A stretch of 64,000 nt of DNA from Strigamia acuminata (Eukaryota > Arthropoda > Chilopoda > Geophilomorpha > Linotaeniidae), in assembly GCA_949358305.1 (NCBI GenBank), contig OX442317.1:16858516-16922515 (forward strand). The letters are read 5' to 3'. Both the position numbers and the translations under genes were made by a program. The notes beneath the pieces were generated by a model. It ran no database searches and had not been told where the DNA came from. It was given only the letters and a program-made list of their open reading frames with translations. Shown one piece after another: positions 53,800-64,000 of the stretch; the first letter of the stretch is position 1, and every line of letters starts with the position of its first letter.

Positions 53800-56700
53800 G
53801 CGGATTGATCAAAATCCGCAAAATCCGCCGCAAAATTGCGAACAGGGGATCAGCATATAGGCAGCCGTAATGTTAAAAATGGGGTCCCTTTCGCACTCCG
53901 CAAAATCCGCATGCGCGCCATAAGGTTAAGCACTCCAGAAGCGTGTGTCGCACGCGTCGGCGCGCCGCTAAAAACATATCCTTTTCGCGGATTGGCTTCC
54001 GCGAAATCCGCATTTCGGGGGTGACTATTCTAGGAATTCCGGGTGGACCATACTCTTCCGAAAAATGTCCGGGGTGGTGTTGGGAGTGTCGATAGACTGT
54101 TTTGTGTCAAGGTTGCCAATTTTCATGTAAGTATTGGAAGGTTTATTTCTGTGCATTCTCATATATTTTTTTCACAGGAGCAACGAGGCGCGATGAAGGG
54201 GGATCAAGCGAGAGTGAATAAAATAAACTCGTTTTTGTCTCAAATGCGCGTTTGCGTTTGTAAATTTGGTTGTCTTGCAACGCGGTGGCGCGTTTGAGTT
54301 TCGTGTTGCGATACAAACACGCACGGGTGCGTATTGGAGTCGTAAACGACTTTCTGTCGCAATGCGATCGCGTATTTGACAAATTTCTGCAGATTTTTGC
54401 CAATATTTGACAATTTTCAGACAAATTTCAATTAATTTTAGAAATTTTTGAGAGATTTCAATAAAAGTTTGAGGAATTTCTTATGCTGACGCTAAAATGC
54501 CAAAAGGAGTCTTAACTCAGAAGAGCACTTTTCCGACCACTTAGGTGTCGGAAAAGCACTTCCAAAGGTCGCAAAACGTGCTCTACGCGTTTTTTGACAC
54601 TAGAACGGTCGAAAACGAGTCTAAAACAGCTAAGCTGGCGCCTGTAACTTGGCGCATTCGCTGGGTCGCTCGAAAATGAGATTCGAGCGAACCGAAACCT
54701 ATGAGAGAAACGCGCCGGCGGAAATATTCGTTTTTACCAATGAATACTTAATAAATCTTCATGGGAATTTAATCCCAATCTACTGTAGGCTTAGGAACCT
54801 TGAATACCAAATAAAAACAAAGGAGCAAAGGCGGGAAACAAAGAACAAGGGCCCGACGCCCGTAAATCATCAAAATGGCTATCTGCCAGACACGCTAGTG
54901 GCCTTGAGCCACTTCTAACTTCGTTTTCGAGGTCGTGGGTCTCGAAAACGACTAAACCGAGTGGTGGGAACGATTCCCCGAGGTCTTTTTAGTCAATGTC
55001 GCCCAAAACCCGAATCAACAAGCTAACTTTCAACGAGAAACGAAGACTGGAGCCGAATGCGGTAATAAGCGCTCATTCCAGACTCGTGTAAGCGATCTCC
55101 GCTTAAAGCCAGTTGCTCTGAGCAGACGACGCAATCGCTTACCAAGGAAAAAGACGGGTTTATGGGCTCAAAACCCGACGAAACACTTAAACAGGATCCA
55201 GAAATTACCAAGCGAGTTGGTAAGCTAAACTAAAACTGTAAAATAAGTTGGGGACTTGGTAAAATGCGAGTCTCTCAAACTTTTGTTGCGTCCTGCTCGC
55301 AACACGCGCGATGTACGCGCGTGGCCGCGTGTTGAACGTGCGCACTACGCGCAAGAACCGTACAAACCGAGGTAAAACGAATTAAACACATATCTAATGC
55401 AAAAACAATTATTAAATACATCATTCTTGTTGCTGTTTGCAAACTTGCAAAACTTGCACCGAATTTGGGCAATTTTTTACAAATTTCAGCAGATTTTTGT
55501 CTATATTTGACAAATTTCAGCAGATTTCCTCAATCCTCAAACATTTGCTGATATTTCTCAAACATTTTCTAAAATTAATTGAAATCTGTCTGAAATTTGT
55601 CTTGAATGTGTCAAATATTGTCAAAAATCCGTGGAAATTTGTCAAATACTGGCAAAAATCCATGTAAATTTGTCAAAAATTGCCATAATTTGGTGCAAAT
55701 TGTGTTAGATATTGGAAAAATTTATTTTAACGCTTCCAACGCGCCAGTAAATCGCGCGTGCACACGCGTGGATTTTTCGTCATAGTTGGATGCGCGCAAA
55801 CCTCACGTAACTTGCGCCAAAATTTGGCAATTTTTGACAAATTTCAGCAGATTTTTGCCAGTATTTGACAAATTTCCACTGATTTTTGACAATATTTGAC
55901 CCAACAACTGCGCCACGTTCCAGGCGCCGGTTTAGGCATTTTAGACCCGTTTTAGACCGTTTTAGATGGCGAAAACGTTCTCTCCATCATTTTCTACCCC
56001 TGGGTGAGGTTTTCAGCGTTCATGATTGATGAAAAAGCTGTTTTCTAACTAGCTGTCCCATTGCTAGTTTTGGCGTCAGGTTTTAGCAACCTTCCGATCC
56101 GACTCTGTCGTCTGCACGACCTCCAAGACCGTTTTAGGGTTAATTTGAGTCAAATAATTCATTCTGGGGGTTGTTTTGGGTTTTTTACAAGTGTGTTTTT
56201 GTAGTTTTTATTGGTTTCAAACATTGTCAATTCTTCATACAAGTGTAACTTTCATTTCTCTGTATTTTGAGAACTTTGCATTGCAGCAAAGTTCATTTCT
56301 TGCCCCTTAATTATTGTGTAATTGTTGGTTTTCAAGCCCGTTTTTTAACAATAACTTTATTTGAAGTGCCTATTGTTTCAGGCACGTGCTTCCACGTGCC
56401 TTTTATTGTTGAGCAATTTCTTGGGCAGTTGCGCTCCTGTTGCTAGCATTGCCGCGCGTTCTCCGCGCGCGTACTCGCGCGTTTCGCATCACACACATTC
56501 GGGTTCAATGGCCTATCGCGGCGGCACATTGTGTGGCATAGCGCGGCACGTTGCAATTACGTGACGTGGCACGTTGCTGTTACGTGACGCGATAGCCAGT
56601 ATTTAAGCAGGGGATTCCATCATCGTTTACACAAATGCGCATTGCAACGTGGAGGCGCATTCGAGTCCTTTTCCCAAGCGTTGAAAAAGGACAAAACTCG

Positions 56701-57737
56701 TATTCGATTCGAAAGCGAATCGAATACGAGTTTTGTCCTTTTTCAACGCGAAATCGTATTCGATTCGCTTTTGAATCGAATACGAGTTTTGTCCTTTTTC
56801 AACGCGAAATCGTATTCGACTCGCTTTCGAGTCGAGTACGAATTTTGCCCTTCTTCAACGCGAAATCGTATTCGACTCGTTTTCGAGTCGAGTACGAGTT
56901 TTGCCCTTCTTCAACGCGAAATCGTATTCGACTCGTTTTCGAGTCGAGTACGAGTTTTGCCCTTCTTCAACGCGAAATCGTATTCGACTCGTTTTCGAGT
57001 CGAATGCGAATTTTGCTTTTCTTCAACGCGAAATCGTATTCGACTCGTTTTCGAGTCGAGTACGAATTTTGCCCTTCTTCAACGCGAAATCGTATTCGAC
57101 TCGTTTTCGAGTCGAGTACGAGTTTTGCCCTTCTTCAACGCGAAATCGTATTCGACTCGTTTTCGAGTCGAGTACGAGTTTTGCCCTTCTTCAACGCGAA
57201 ATCGTATTCGACTCGTTTTCGAGTCGAGTACGAATTTTGCCCTTTCTTTCTCAACGCGAAATCGTATTCGACTCGTTTTCGAGTCGAATACGAGATAGTC
57301 GATGACCCGTTCCCGGACTTTGACTCGTACGACTCGTATTCGAGATGTATTCGAGATGTATTCGAATCGTATTCGAGTCGTATTCGAGATGGTCGATGAT
57401 TTCCACTCGCTCGTATACGCGTTGTATACGAGCTCGTATTTTGATCGTAATCGTAAACGAATCGTTTACAAGTCGTATACAAGTTGTATACGACGTGTAT
57501 ACACCTCGTATACGAACGAAGTTTGTGAAAACACAATTTCCAAATAAGACGTATGTGACTACTATGTGTTTTCATGTCGTAGTAAGTATCCGGTGGATTT
57601 TCCAAACTTCGTTCGTATACGAGGTGTATACACGTCGTATACAACTTGTATACGACTTGTAAACGATTCGTTTACGATTACGATCAAAATACGAGCTCGT
57701 ATACAACGCGTATACGAGCGAGTGGAAATCATCGACC
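53800..57737 (+). mobile_element. Foldback element copy B, left arm and centre (right arm not in window)
   Basis: Starts with six AATCCGC/GCGGATT iterons (53800-53806, 53813-53819, 53822-53828, 53904-53910, 53987-53993, 54005-54011), then the arm collinear with copy A, about ten 56-bp units (56700-57295) and the centre. It is cut by el5 at 57738. It preserves uninterrupted sites corresponding to el3 (54023-54027), el4 (56579-56583) and the LINE (57625-57632). Confidence 0.85.
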
Positions 57738-58250
57738 TGTAGCAGAGGAGTGCGCGAAACCGGTATTTAACCGGTGGGAAGCGTGCGTATGGTGTCGTGC
57801 TTCACGCACGAACGTCTGCAAAACGTATCGATTCGATACGTACGAGGCGCGCGGAAAATACCGCTTATATTCGCCTAAAAGCACTGAATGTGCTTGCCAA
57901 TAATGAACGAGGTTTAAACTAAATATACTCTTTAATAAAAACATAATACATTACGAATTAATGTCCTAAAACAGTTGAAAAGGAGGTGAGCTACACACGC
58001 CCGTGTGTAGCGCCATGTTGGATACAAGAATAATACAGTGTGGCACCTGGTGCCGGTAAATGACATCAACATAGGATAAATCATTAACAGAAAGAACAAA
58101 TCATTTGATAATACGATGGCCATACGGAATTACGAATGGCACAGCATAGAATAAACACAATTATACTAAATAATCAAATAATACGGAATACTGTGTGAAA
58201 CACGGAACAATGAATATATACATTGATAAAATATGGTCTTTAGACCTACA
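57738..58250 (-). repeat. el5 3' LTR
   Basis: 513 bp, TGTAGCAGAGG...GACCTACA on the plus strand. TATA box (sense TATAAG) 57864-57869; GCGCCATGTTGG near 58010. Related to, but clearly different from, the el4 LTR. Confidence 0.92.
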
Positions 58251-58261
58251 AATCCCCTCTT
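58251..58261 (-). promoter_or_regulatory. el5 polypurine tract
   Basis: Sense AAGAGGGGATT, identical to el4, abutting the LTR start TGTAGG. Confidence 0.85.
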
Positions 58262-58460
58262 CGATGTATATATATAGCAGGGGATGAGACAAACGGGTAC
58301 TGGTATTACAGCACATAATCATTTGGGAAAAAAAGAAAACAATAAAGTTTCGAATCACCGAGTCGGGTACTATTATTGAAGAACTCTTCTCTAAGGAAGC
58401 CCGAAAATTCCCTCTAATACTCGATGATCCTCGAAGTCGGGTGAAAACAAATCAGGAATG

Positions 58461-61400
58461 TCACGGTAAAGTGTATACTCGGAAGATCTTCGAAGTTAAT
58501 GATCGCAGACGTTCAGATGAAAGCCATTTTGTAAAAATGTCTGCGATATTCACTTCGCTGGCGACTTTTCGAAGATCGAAGACACCTGTCGTATACCACT
58601 CTCTGAGCCAATGGTACTTCACGCGAATGTGCTTTGTTTTCGCGTTTTCGATATCGTTAGACGTAAATTGTATGGAGGCCAGAGCGTCGGAATATACGAT
58701 AGGTCGAGATAAACGGTTAAGAGTCGGGAATTCGGTGTAAACGCTGTCCAACCAAAAGAGCTCTTTCACGCACTCAACCAGGGCGATAAATTCCGCTTCC
58801 ATGGTTGAGCCCGCGACGGTCGACTGTTTACGACAGGACCAGCCGATAGGGACGTTGCCGATATACACGATGTATCCTCCGAAACTCAAAGATGTTTCCG
58901 GGTCGCTTGCCCACGATGCGTCGGTGAAAGCCGATAACTGGCTCGATGTGCAGCCAGATAACTCGATGCAAAGGTCTGCAGTATTTGCCACGTACTGCAG
59001 AACCTGGAGAAGGGCGCGGATGTGGGTTCGGTTGTAGCACGTGTTGTATTGTGCTAAGGCGATCACGGAGTATAAGATGTCGGGACGAGTTCTCGATGCC
59101 AAAAACAGTAGTGACCCGATTAATGATCGATAGGGAAAATCTTCAAGATTTTCGGTGGACCCTCTGACGAGTGTCGTTCCTGGGGTCACTGGCACCTTGA
59201 CTAGGTTATTCGTTGATGTCCCGAACTTCTTAACCATTTTGGCGATGTATGCACGTTGGGTTATGAACGTGCGCCCGGCATCACGGATGAATTCGACGCC
59301 CAGGAGTTTGGTGATCGGGCCGAGGTTCACGATGTCGAATTTCGAGCTGATTAGTCGAATCAGTTGAGTGAAGACATTGTCGGATGCGTAAAATATAACA
59401 ATATCGTCCACGTAGACCAGCATAACGGCTGTGTTTCCGAAAACGTATACACAGTTGCATGCCGGCATTCTTCGAAATCCGAGGGCCCGTAATGTTTCGT
59501 CGAGTTTCTCGAACCATTGTCTTCCCGACTGGTGGAGGCCGTAAAGTGACTTGAGGAGCAGCCACACGTTGTTTGGATCGGAGCATGTGGCACCCGCGGG
59601 GATTCGCATGTAGACTTTGTGCTTTAATTCCCCGTATAGGTACGCACCTTTCACGTCGAGATGAGCGTCTTTCCAGCCTCGCAACACAACCAGAAGACAG
59701 AAGAATAGACGAATCAATATGAAGTTCACGACCGGGCTGAACACCTCATCGAAGTCCACACCGAGGGTTTGATAAAAGCCTTGCGCTACTAAGCGCGCTC
59801 GGTATCGGGTGACGGTTCCGGCTGCATCGGTCTTGAGTTTAAAAATCCACTTGCAGCCAAGAATAGTGGTGTCGGGTGGTCGGGGAACTTCTTCATAGAT
59901 CTCTCGCTCTTTGAACATATCGAGCTCCTCCCCAATTGCTTCACGCCATTTCGGAGCATCAGTGAATTTCGGTATTTCGGCGAATGAAGCCGGTTCGGTT
60001 CGGCACAGATGAGCCGCATGACGAACGCCCGGAAGTGTTGGCAATTTGTGTTCGAGATTACCGAAGAAAAACAGTCCGGGGTCGTAATCAATGTTATTCA
60101 ATAAGCAATAGTCCTCGACGTCCTTATAAGATCGGAGCCGGATCTTCGGAGTTGGAAAATAATAAACGTCGATTGCGATTGATCCGGGTTTTTGATCCTT
60201 CCGGAGATGCTCTTCGCGTACCCATTCACGACACTCTCCATCTCCACCGACAAATCGCCACATGTGAGTCGTGTGGCGAGCGGTCGCCGCAGCGACTTCG
60301 GTTCCCAATACCGGAGCTGGTGACATGGGATCGGGGTCGAATATCTGCAACGTATGCGTTGCAGGATCACCAGCACGTTGTTGACGACGTGTTGTGATAA
60401 ACCTCGGTGTCGGTATCGGCGTCTCACGTGGGAGAGGAGGCGCGGTCGAACGTTGAGGTGAGGGTGGTGCTGATGGGCGAGGCGATGGTGGGGCAGATTG
60501 ACGAGGTGTCGACGGAGGTAATTGATGCGACGATGGTTCCGCTGACGCGTCTATGAGTTCGGACGTCTCGGGATAAACCGATAGCTCATCCATGTCTCGG
60601 ATATCGTGGTCGGTGTCGCGTTCCTCTTCGTATGAAATGTGATGAGATTGTCGAAGGGATGCGGAACCTGGAGGTAATGTTGCACATAAATCCAGCAAGA
60701 CTCGTTCTGGAGTCGTCGGAGGTGGAATCTGGATATGCGGAAACGCAGGAGGTGTGTGCATCGATGCAGATGCCGTTGACACACATTCGGAATCGTTCGC
60801 AGAATGTTCCGACGCCTCGGAGTCGGATCCCCTCGGCCATTGATGGTATTGGAGATTATCATCGAATGTGACGGATTGCTGTCCAGGGCCGGTGAACGAT
60901 TCTTGAGGTCGTTGAGATGAAATTTTAATCGATTTCCGGTAGGATTGGCGCTCATCGACTTTGACATGAATCGACTCGTAGACTTTGTTGTCAGTTGGGT
61001 TCCAAATTCTGAATCCACGGGTCCCTGTGGCGTAGCCGACTAAATACCCCTCCCAGGCCCGCGGATCCAGCTTCTTCCGGCCTGGTGCGGTGTAGTGCAC
61101 CCAGCACTTTGAGCCGACTTTGCGGAGGTGTCGTAACGATAGGGCTCTCTGTCGCCAAAGGATGTATGGGACCTGATTATTAAGTCGAGAATGAGGGCAC
61201 CGGTTCTTGATGTATCCGAACGTAACTGCGAGCTCGGCCCAGAGCGCATCCGGAAGTTTGGTTTCCGAAATGATCGCGCGGACGTTGTCGAGCATTGTCC
61301 TGTTTATACGCTCGGCCGTGCCATTCATCTGTGGCGATGACGGGTTCGTCCGTTGCCCTTGAATGCCTTTATCCTGAAGATATCGGAGAAATTCGTTTGA

Positions 61401-63530
61401 CATGAACTCTCCGCCTCGATCCGTCCGAATCGCTTTTACCCGAGAGTCTTGAATTCTTTCCACTCGCGCAACAAAGTCCTTGAAGGTTGCGAAAACTTGT
61501 GATTTCTGCGCTAGCGGTATAATCCAGCAATAGCGTGTCGCGTCGTCGATGACAGTAAGGACGAAACGCGCTCCTCCAAACGATGGGATAGGGGCGGGCC
61601 CCCAAATATCCATGTGGAGGAGGTCCAAAGGCTTCGTTGTCGAGGGGTTCGGATCGGGCTTGTGAGAGGCTTTAATCGATTTGGCGATCCGACAGTCGTT
61701 GCAGGCCAATTCCCTGTTGACTTCCCCTGGTTGCATTCCGTAGACTTGGTCGTTTGCGGCCAACAACTTCATTCCCTTGGTGTGAAGGTGGCCGAGTCGG
61801 CTGTGCCATAAGCCAGTGGCGTCCTTGACGGAAGCTGGATTGGCAATGACCTTCTTTTTCAGTTGAGACGGATTGCCGAGGGGAGGAAAGGAATTTGCGT
61901 TCTGAATTGCGGTTGGATTTGCCATTGGGATTGACTGCAAGGCACCCGCATAGGATGGAGGAGTGGTCAGGTTATTATGGATTTGCGTGGGAATGGGAGG
62001 AGGAATCGGATTGGTTTGAGGAGCTTGTTGTACAGAAATTTGCTTTACATGTTCAATAGCTGGCATCTCAATCCGGAAATCCGTTATTTCTCGCTGTTTC
62101 GACCCTTTTCCCTGTCTATGCTTCGGAATGTTCGGGAAATCTTCTTCGGTTGTCACGTACATTTGCGCTGGCGACGCGGGAATCGTCGGTTGTGTCGTTG
62201 GAGAGACCGTCGTCGCAAATGTCGGATTCGAACATAAACCGTCCACATAGTAAAGACCACCTCTCTCCTTTGCACGGATGAGAGGGCTGCGAATATCCGA
62301 TTGGTAAACATGAATCTCACTATTGAAAATGTGGATATGATGTCGAGCTTTATCAATCTTGGACACGGAGATTAAGTTTGCCTCGAAATTCGGCGCATAT
62401 AAGACATTGGTCAAATTAACGGTGCATCGCGTCTTGTCAATCGCTAGGAGAAGTCGAACCGTTCCTTTGCCCGTTACTTGGGACTTGCCCTGTCCTAACT
62501 CAATGTCAAATGGGATCACATCGGTGAATTCGGTGAATCCCGCACGCACGTGAGACACATGGTCTGTGGCGCCGCAATCCAGTATCCATTCATTGGATTG
62601 CATGAAATGGGCTACTGGACGTTGAACAATCTGCGGCGCGTTGACAAAGAATGTCCCCTCTCGATGTGGAAGAGAATTTTCACGGGGTCTGGTATTATTG
62701 ACCTTCGCGGCAGCGTTTTTGTTACGCCTGCGACTCTTGCTGCGAGAATTACGTTGCAGCGTGACCGTGGGTTGATTCTGATTTTGTCGAGGTGGACGTG
62801 GACATCGGTTCGCATAATGTCCAAATTGATCACAATTAAAACACTTCACGGTTGATAAATCACGTGGACCAGATTTATTACGCGGCCGAAATTGTCCTTT
62901 GGAAGCATGAGCTGACGATTCAGATGATCCGAGCAGCCCAGTTGATTTGAGACGCATATGTTCGGATATCAGTTGCTCGGCAACATCCTTCGGCGTAAAC
63001 TTTGGGTCTGGCCAATGATAGATCGCGAAGGTAGCCTGCGCGTATTCAGGCGGCAAACACTTTAAGTATTGATACGCGTGATGAATTGGGCTAATAATTT
63101 CATTAACATCCCTTAATTGTCGCACGTAATTGTCCACGCGGGCAATAAAATCTGGCATGTCCTCATTGGGTTGAAGCTGCAGATTTAAGAAGTCCCAGCG
63201 CATGGCCGCTTGACGGGCCCTGGAACTTGGCGCGTAGATCTTAGCGAGCGTCTCCCACGCCTCCTTTGGCGTGTTGCAAGTCTCAAGAACTGTGCGCTTG
63301 CTGGGGCTCACGTGGATGTAAATGTGCCCTAATGCTTTGTCCTTTTTTATCATGTAACGATCGAGTTCCTTGGGCGTCAAGGTTGCAATGTGTTCCGCCT
63401 CCTTGGCCTCTGTCACGTGTCTCCAGAGCCCCTCGGATTTTAACAAGAACTGCATCGCCATCCGCCAGTCCTCGTAATTTCCGACACCGAGGACCGGAAT
63501 TAGAGCACTCGAAGCTGCTGCTTTTTGCAT
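58461..63530 (-). CDS. el5 Copia gag-pol polyprotein with MBD-like domain, intact
   Basis: 1689 residues from the ATG at 63530. Same domain order and numbering as el4: zinc knuckle 230-243, protease D318-C-G, integrase D641/D704/E740, MBD-like domain 1089-1158 (60057-60266), RT Y-V-D-D, RNase H. It differs from el4 mainly in two patches: inside the MBD-like region (K-P-G-S-I-A-I-D, Y-K-D-V-E-D-Y-C) and over the last about 110 residues, including four extra C-terminal residues. RNase H has A-G-S-T-M-E-A-E where all others have A-C-S-T-M-E-A-E. No stop or frameshift found. Confidence 0.95.
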   Translation of the reverse strand: MQKAAASSALIPVLGVGNYEDWRMAMQFLLKSEGLWRHVTEAKEAEHIATLTPKELDRYMIKKDKALGHIYIHVSPSKRTVLETCNTPKEAWETLAKIYAPSSRARQAAMRWDFLNLQLQPNEDMPDFIARVDNYVRQLRDVNEIISPIHHAYQYLKCLPPEYAQATFAIYHWPDPKFTPKDVAEQLISEHMRLKSTGLLGSSESSAHASKGQFRPRNKSGPRDLSTVKCFNCDQFGHYANRCPRPPRQNQNQPTVTLQRNSRSKSRRRNKNAAAKVNNTRPRENSLPHREGTFFVNAPQIVQRPVAHFMQSNEWILDCGATDHVSHVRAGFTEFTDVIPFDIELGQGKSQVTGKGTVRLLLAIDKTRCTVNLTNVLYAPNFEANLISVSKIDKARHHIHIFNSEIHVYQSDIRSPLIRAKERGGLYYVDGLCSNPTFATTVSPTTQPTIPASPAQMYVTTEEDFPNIPKHRQGKGSKQREITDFRIEMPAIEHVKQISVQQAPQTNPIPPPIPTQIHNNLTTPPSYAGALQSIPMANPTAIQNANSFPPLGNPSQLKKKVIANPASVKDATGLWHSRLGHLHTKGMKLLAANDQVYGMQPGEVNRELACNDCRIAKSIKASHKPDPNPSTTKPLDLLHMDIWGPAPIPSFGGARFVLTVIDDATRYCWIIPLAQKSQVFATFKDFVARVERIQDSRVKAIRTDRGGEFMSNEFLRYLQDKGIQGQRTNPSSPQMNGTAERINRTMLDNVRAIISETKLPDALWAELAVTFGYIKNRCPHSRLNNQVPYILWRQRALSLRHLRKVGSKCWVHYTAPGRKKLDPRAWEGYLVGYATGTRGFRIWNPTDNKVYESIHVKVDERQSYRKSIKISSQRPQESFTGPGQQSVTFDDNLQYHQWPRGSDSEASEHSANDSECVSTASASMHTPPAFPHIQIPPPTTPERVLLDLCATLPPGSASLRQSHHISYEEERDTDHDIRDMDELSVYPETSELIDASAEPSSHQLPPSTPRQSAPPSPRPSAPPSPQRSTAPPLPRETPIPTPRFITTRRQQRAGDPATHTLQIFDPDPMSPAPVLGTEVAAATARHTTHMWRFVGGDGECREWVREEHLRKDQKPGSIAIDVYYFPTPKIRLRSYKDVEDYCLLNNIDYDPGLFFFGNLEHKLPTLPGVRHAAHLCRTEPASFAEIPKFTDAPKWREAIGEELDMFKEREIYEEVPRPPDTTILGCKWIFKLKTDAAGTVTRYRARLVAQGFYQTLGVDFDEVFSPVVNFILIRLFFCLLVVLRGWKDAHLDVKGAYLYGELKHKVYMRIPAGATCSDPNNVWLLLKSLYGLHQSGRQWFEKLDETLRALGFRRMPACNCVYVFGNTAVMLVYVDDIVIFYASDNVFTQLIRLISSKFDIVNLGPITKLLGVEFIRDAGRTFITQRAYIAKMVKKFGTSTNNLVKVPVTPGTTLVRGSTENLEDFPYRSLIGSLLFLASRTRPDILYSVIALAQYNTCYNRTHIRALLQVLQYVANTADLCIELSGCTSSQLSAFTDASWASDPETSLSFGGYIVYIGNVPIGWSCRKQSTVAGSTMEAEFIALVECVKELFWLDSVYTEFPTLNRLSRPIVYSDALASIQFTSNDIENAKTKHIRVKYHWLREWYTTGVFDLRKVASEVNIADIFTKWLSSERLRSLTSKIFRVYTLP
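60057..60266 (-). other. el5 MBD-like domain between integrase and RT
   Basis: Same key residues as el4 (R1110, D1121-V-Y1123-Y, R1133-S) despite local amino-acid changes, so the putative methyl-CpG-contacting positions are kept while neighbours vary. Confidence 0.75.
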
Positions 63531-63689
63531 CGTGAATCGCTAGACAAAACACAACGCGGAGAACACAAAGGCTCAGAGAATGGCACTGATGTGGTACACT
63601 TGATCGGAGCACTGCACTGAAGCACTTCACTAGCACTTTCGAAGCGGAAAACCACGAATTGGGAGGCAATGCTACAATTGCCTGATAAC

Positions 63690-63823
63690 CTGTGGTGAGT
63701 GTCCCCCTGACGTCCTTTACGACCACCTGGGGTCACGGGAATGTCAGGTGGCGCAGGGCTCAGCCTCACCACAGAATACAATGACGCGGTGCTCGGAATC
63801 GAGCGTAGGGCGCCAAGGATTCT
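63690..63823 (-). promoter_or_regulatory. el5 leader: two adjacent conserved RNA hairpins
   Basis: Same stems as el4: CTGTGGTGAG (63690-63699) with CTCACCACAG (63765-63774), and the AGAAT/ATTCT stem after it. A third hairpin near the window edge (63967-63990) is of el2 type, AATTTGGATT with AATCCAAATT. Confidence 0.75.
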
Positions 63824-64000
63824 AATAAACCCACCAAAATCCCCTCTTAAAATTAACAAAGGTAATTGCGAAAATAGGAGAAATAGGTGAATCAACTGCG
63901 GTTGCAGTCCTCGTGCAAATGAAGGCACGGCGCGGTTTTTCTCGAAAAAAACCGGAGAAAAAGCGCAATTTGGATTCGAAAATCCAAATTCTTCTCATAA

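Larger units (their letters stand above)
57738..64000 (-). mobile_element. Copia LTR retrotransposon el5 (5' LTR beyond the window)
   Basis: The left LTR starts after CGACC (57733-57737, probable target duplication) in the centre of foldback copy B. It has a PPT, an intact polyprotein and a leader with hairpins, and runs off the right edge before PBS and 5' LTR. Most of pol is almost the same as el4, but patches differ. Confidence 0.95.

Overview
The window comes from a nuclear eukaryotic genome, most likely an invertebrate animal or a close relative. It has spliced genes with 50-420 nt GT-AG introns, long tandem satellites, LTR and non-LTR retrotransposons, and retrotransposon primer-binding sites complementary to the 3' end of a metazoan-type initiator methionine tRNA. 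Nothing points to a prokaryote, plastid or mitochondrion. About 85% of the sequence is repeats or mobile elements nested in one another.

Layout. 1-2.4 kb: a piece of a dispersed repeat and a small spliced gene for an acidic protein (635-1867, +). 2.4-6.7 kb: a GC-rich satellite built on the palindrome CCGTTAACGG with a higher-order period of about 0.8 kb. 6.7-10.7 kb: decayed fragments of the palindromic element described below, then a truncated Copia element (el1). 10.9-12.3 kb: a five-exon gene for a coiled-coil/acidic protein on the minus strand. 12.7-13.4 kb: a MITE-like element. 13.4-25.1 kb: a foldback (FB) element with arms of 56-bp hairpin repeats (copy C), split by a Copia element (el2). 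25.4-26.6 kb: a duplicated dispersed repeat. 26.6-49.6 kb: a second, larger FB element (copy A), split by el3 and el4 in its left arm and by a CR1/L2/Jockey-group LINE at its centre. 48.5-51.8 kb: a 1.69-kb tandem duplication of its right arm. 52.3-53.3 kb: a small element with terminal inverted repeats. 53.8-57.7 kb: the left arm of a third FB element (copy B), which preserves the empty target sites of el3, el4 and the LINE. 57.7-64 kb: el5, which runs off the window.

How the parts work together. el2-el5 are complete or nearly complete Copia retrotransposons on the minus strand, flanked by 5-bp target duplications where both ends are visible. Each encodes one gag-protease-integrase-RT-RNase H polyprotein of about 1.63-1.69 thousand residues. 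The most interesting observation is a segment between integrase and reverse transcriptase that matches the methyl-CpG-binding domain (MBD) fold residue by residue, including the two arginine fingers and the D-V-Y core. It sits where other Copia elements keep integrase targeting domains. All four MBD-bearing elements have landed inside CpG-dense foldback repeats. Their shared 5' leaders also hold RNA hairpins whose stems differ between elements but stay paired, and the LTR ends mimic the primer tRNA end. The FB elements are non-autonomous palindromes with AATCCGC iterons at their ends and a conserved intron-like segment.

Limits: all comparisons were made by eye within the window, with no database search. 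Element ages, domain calls beyond the visible motifs, and gene functions are inferences.
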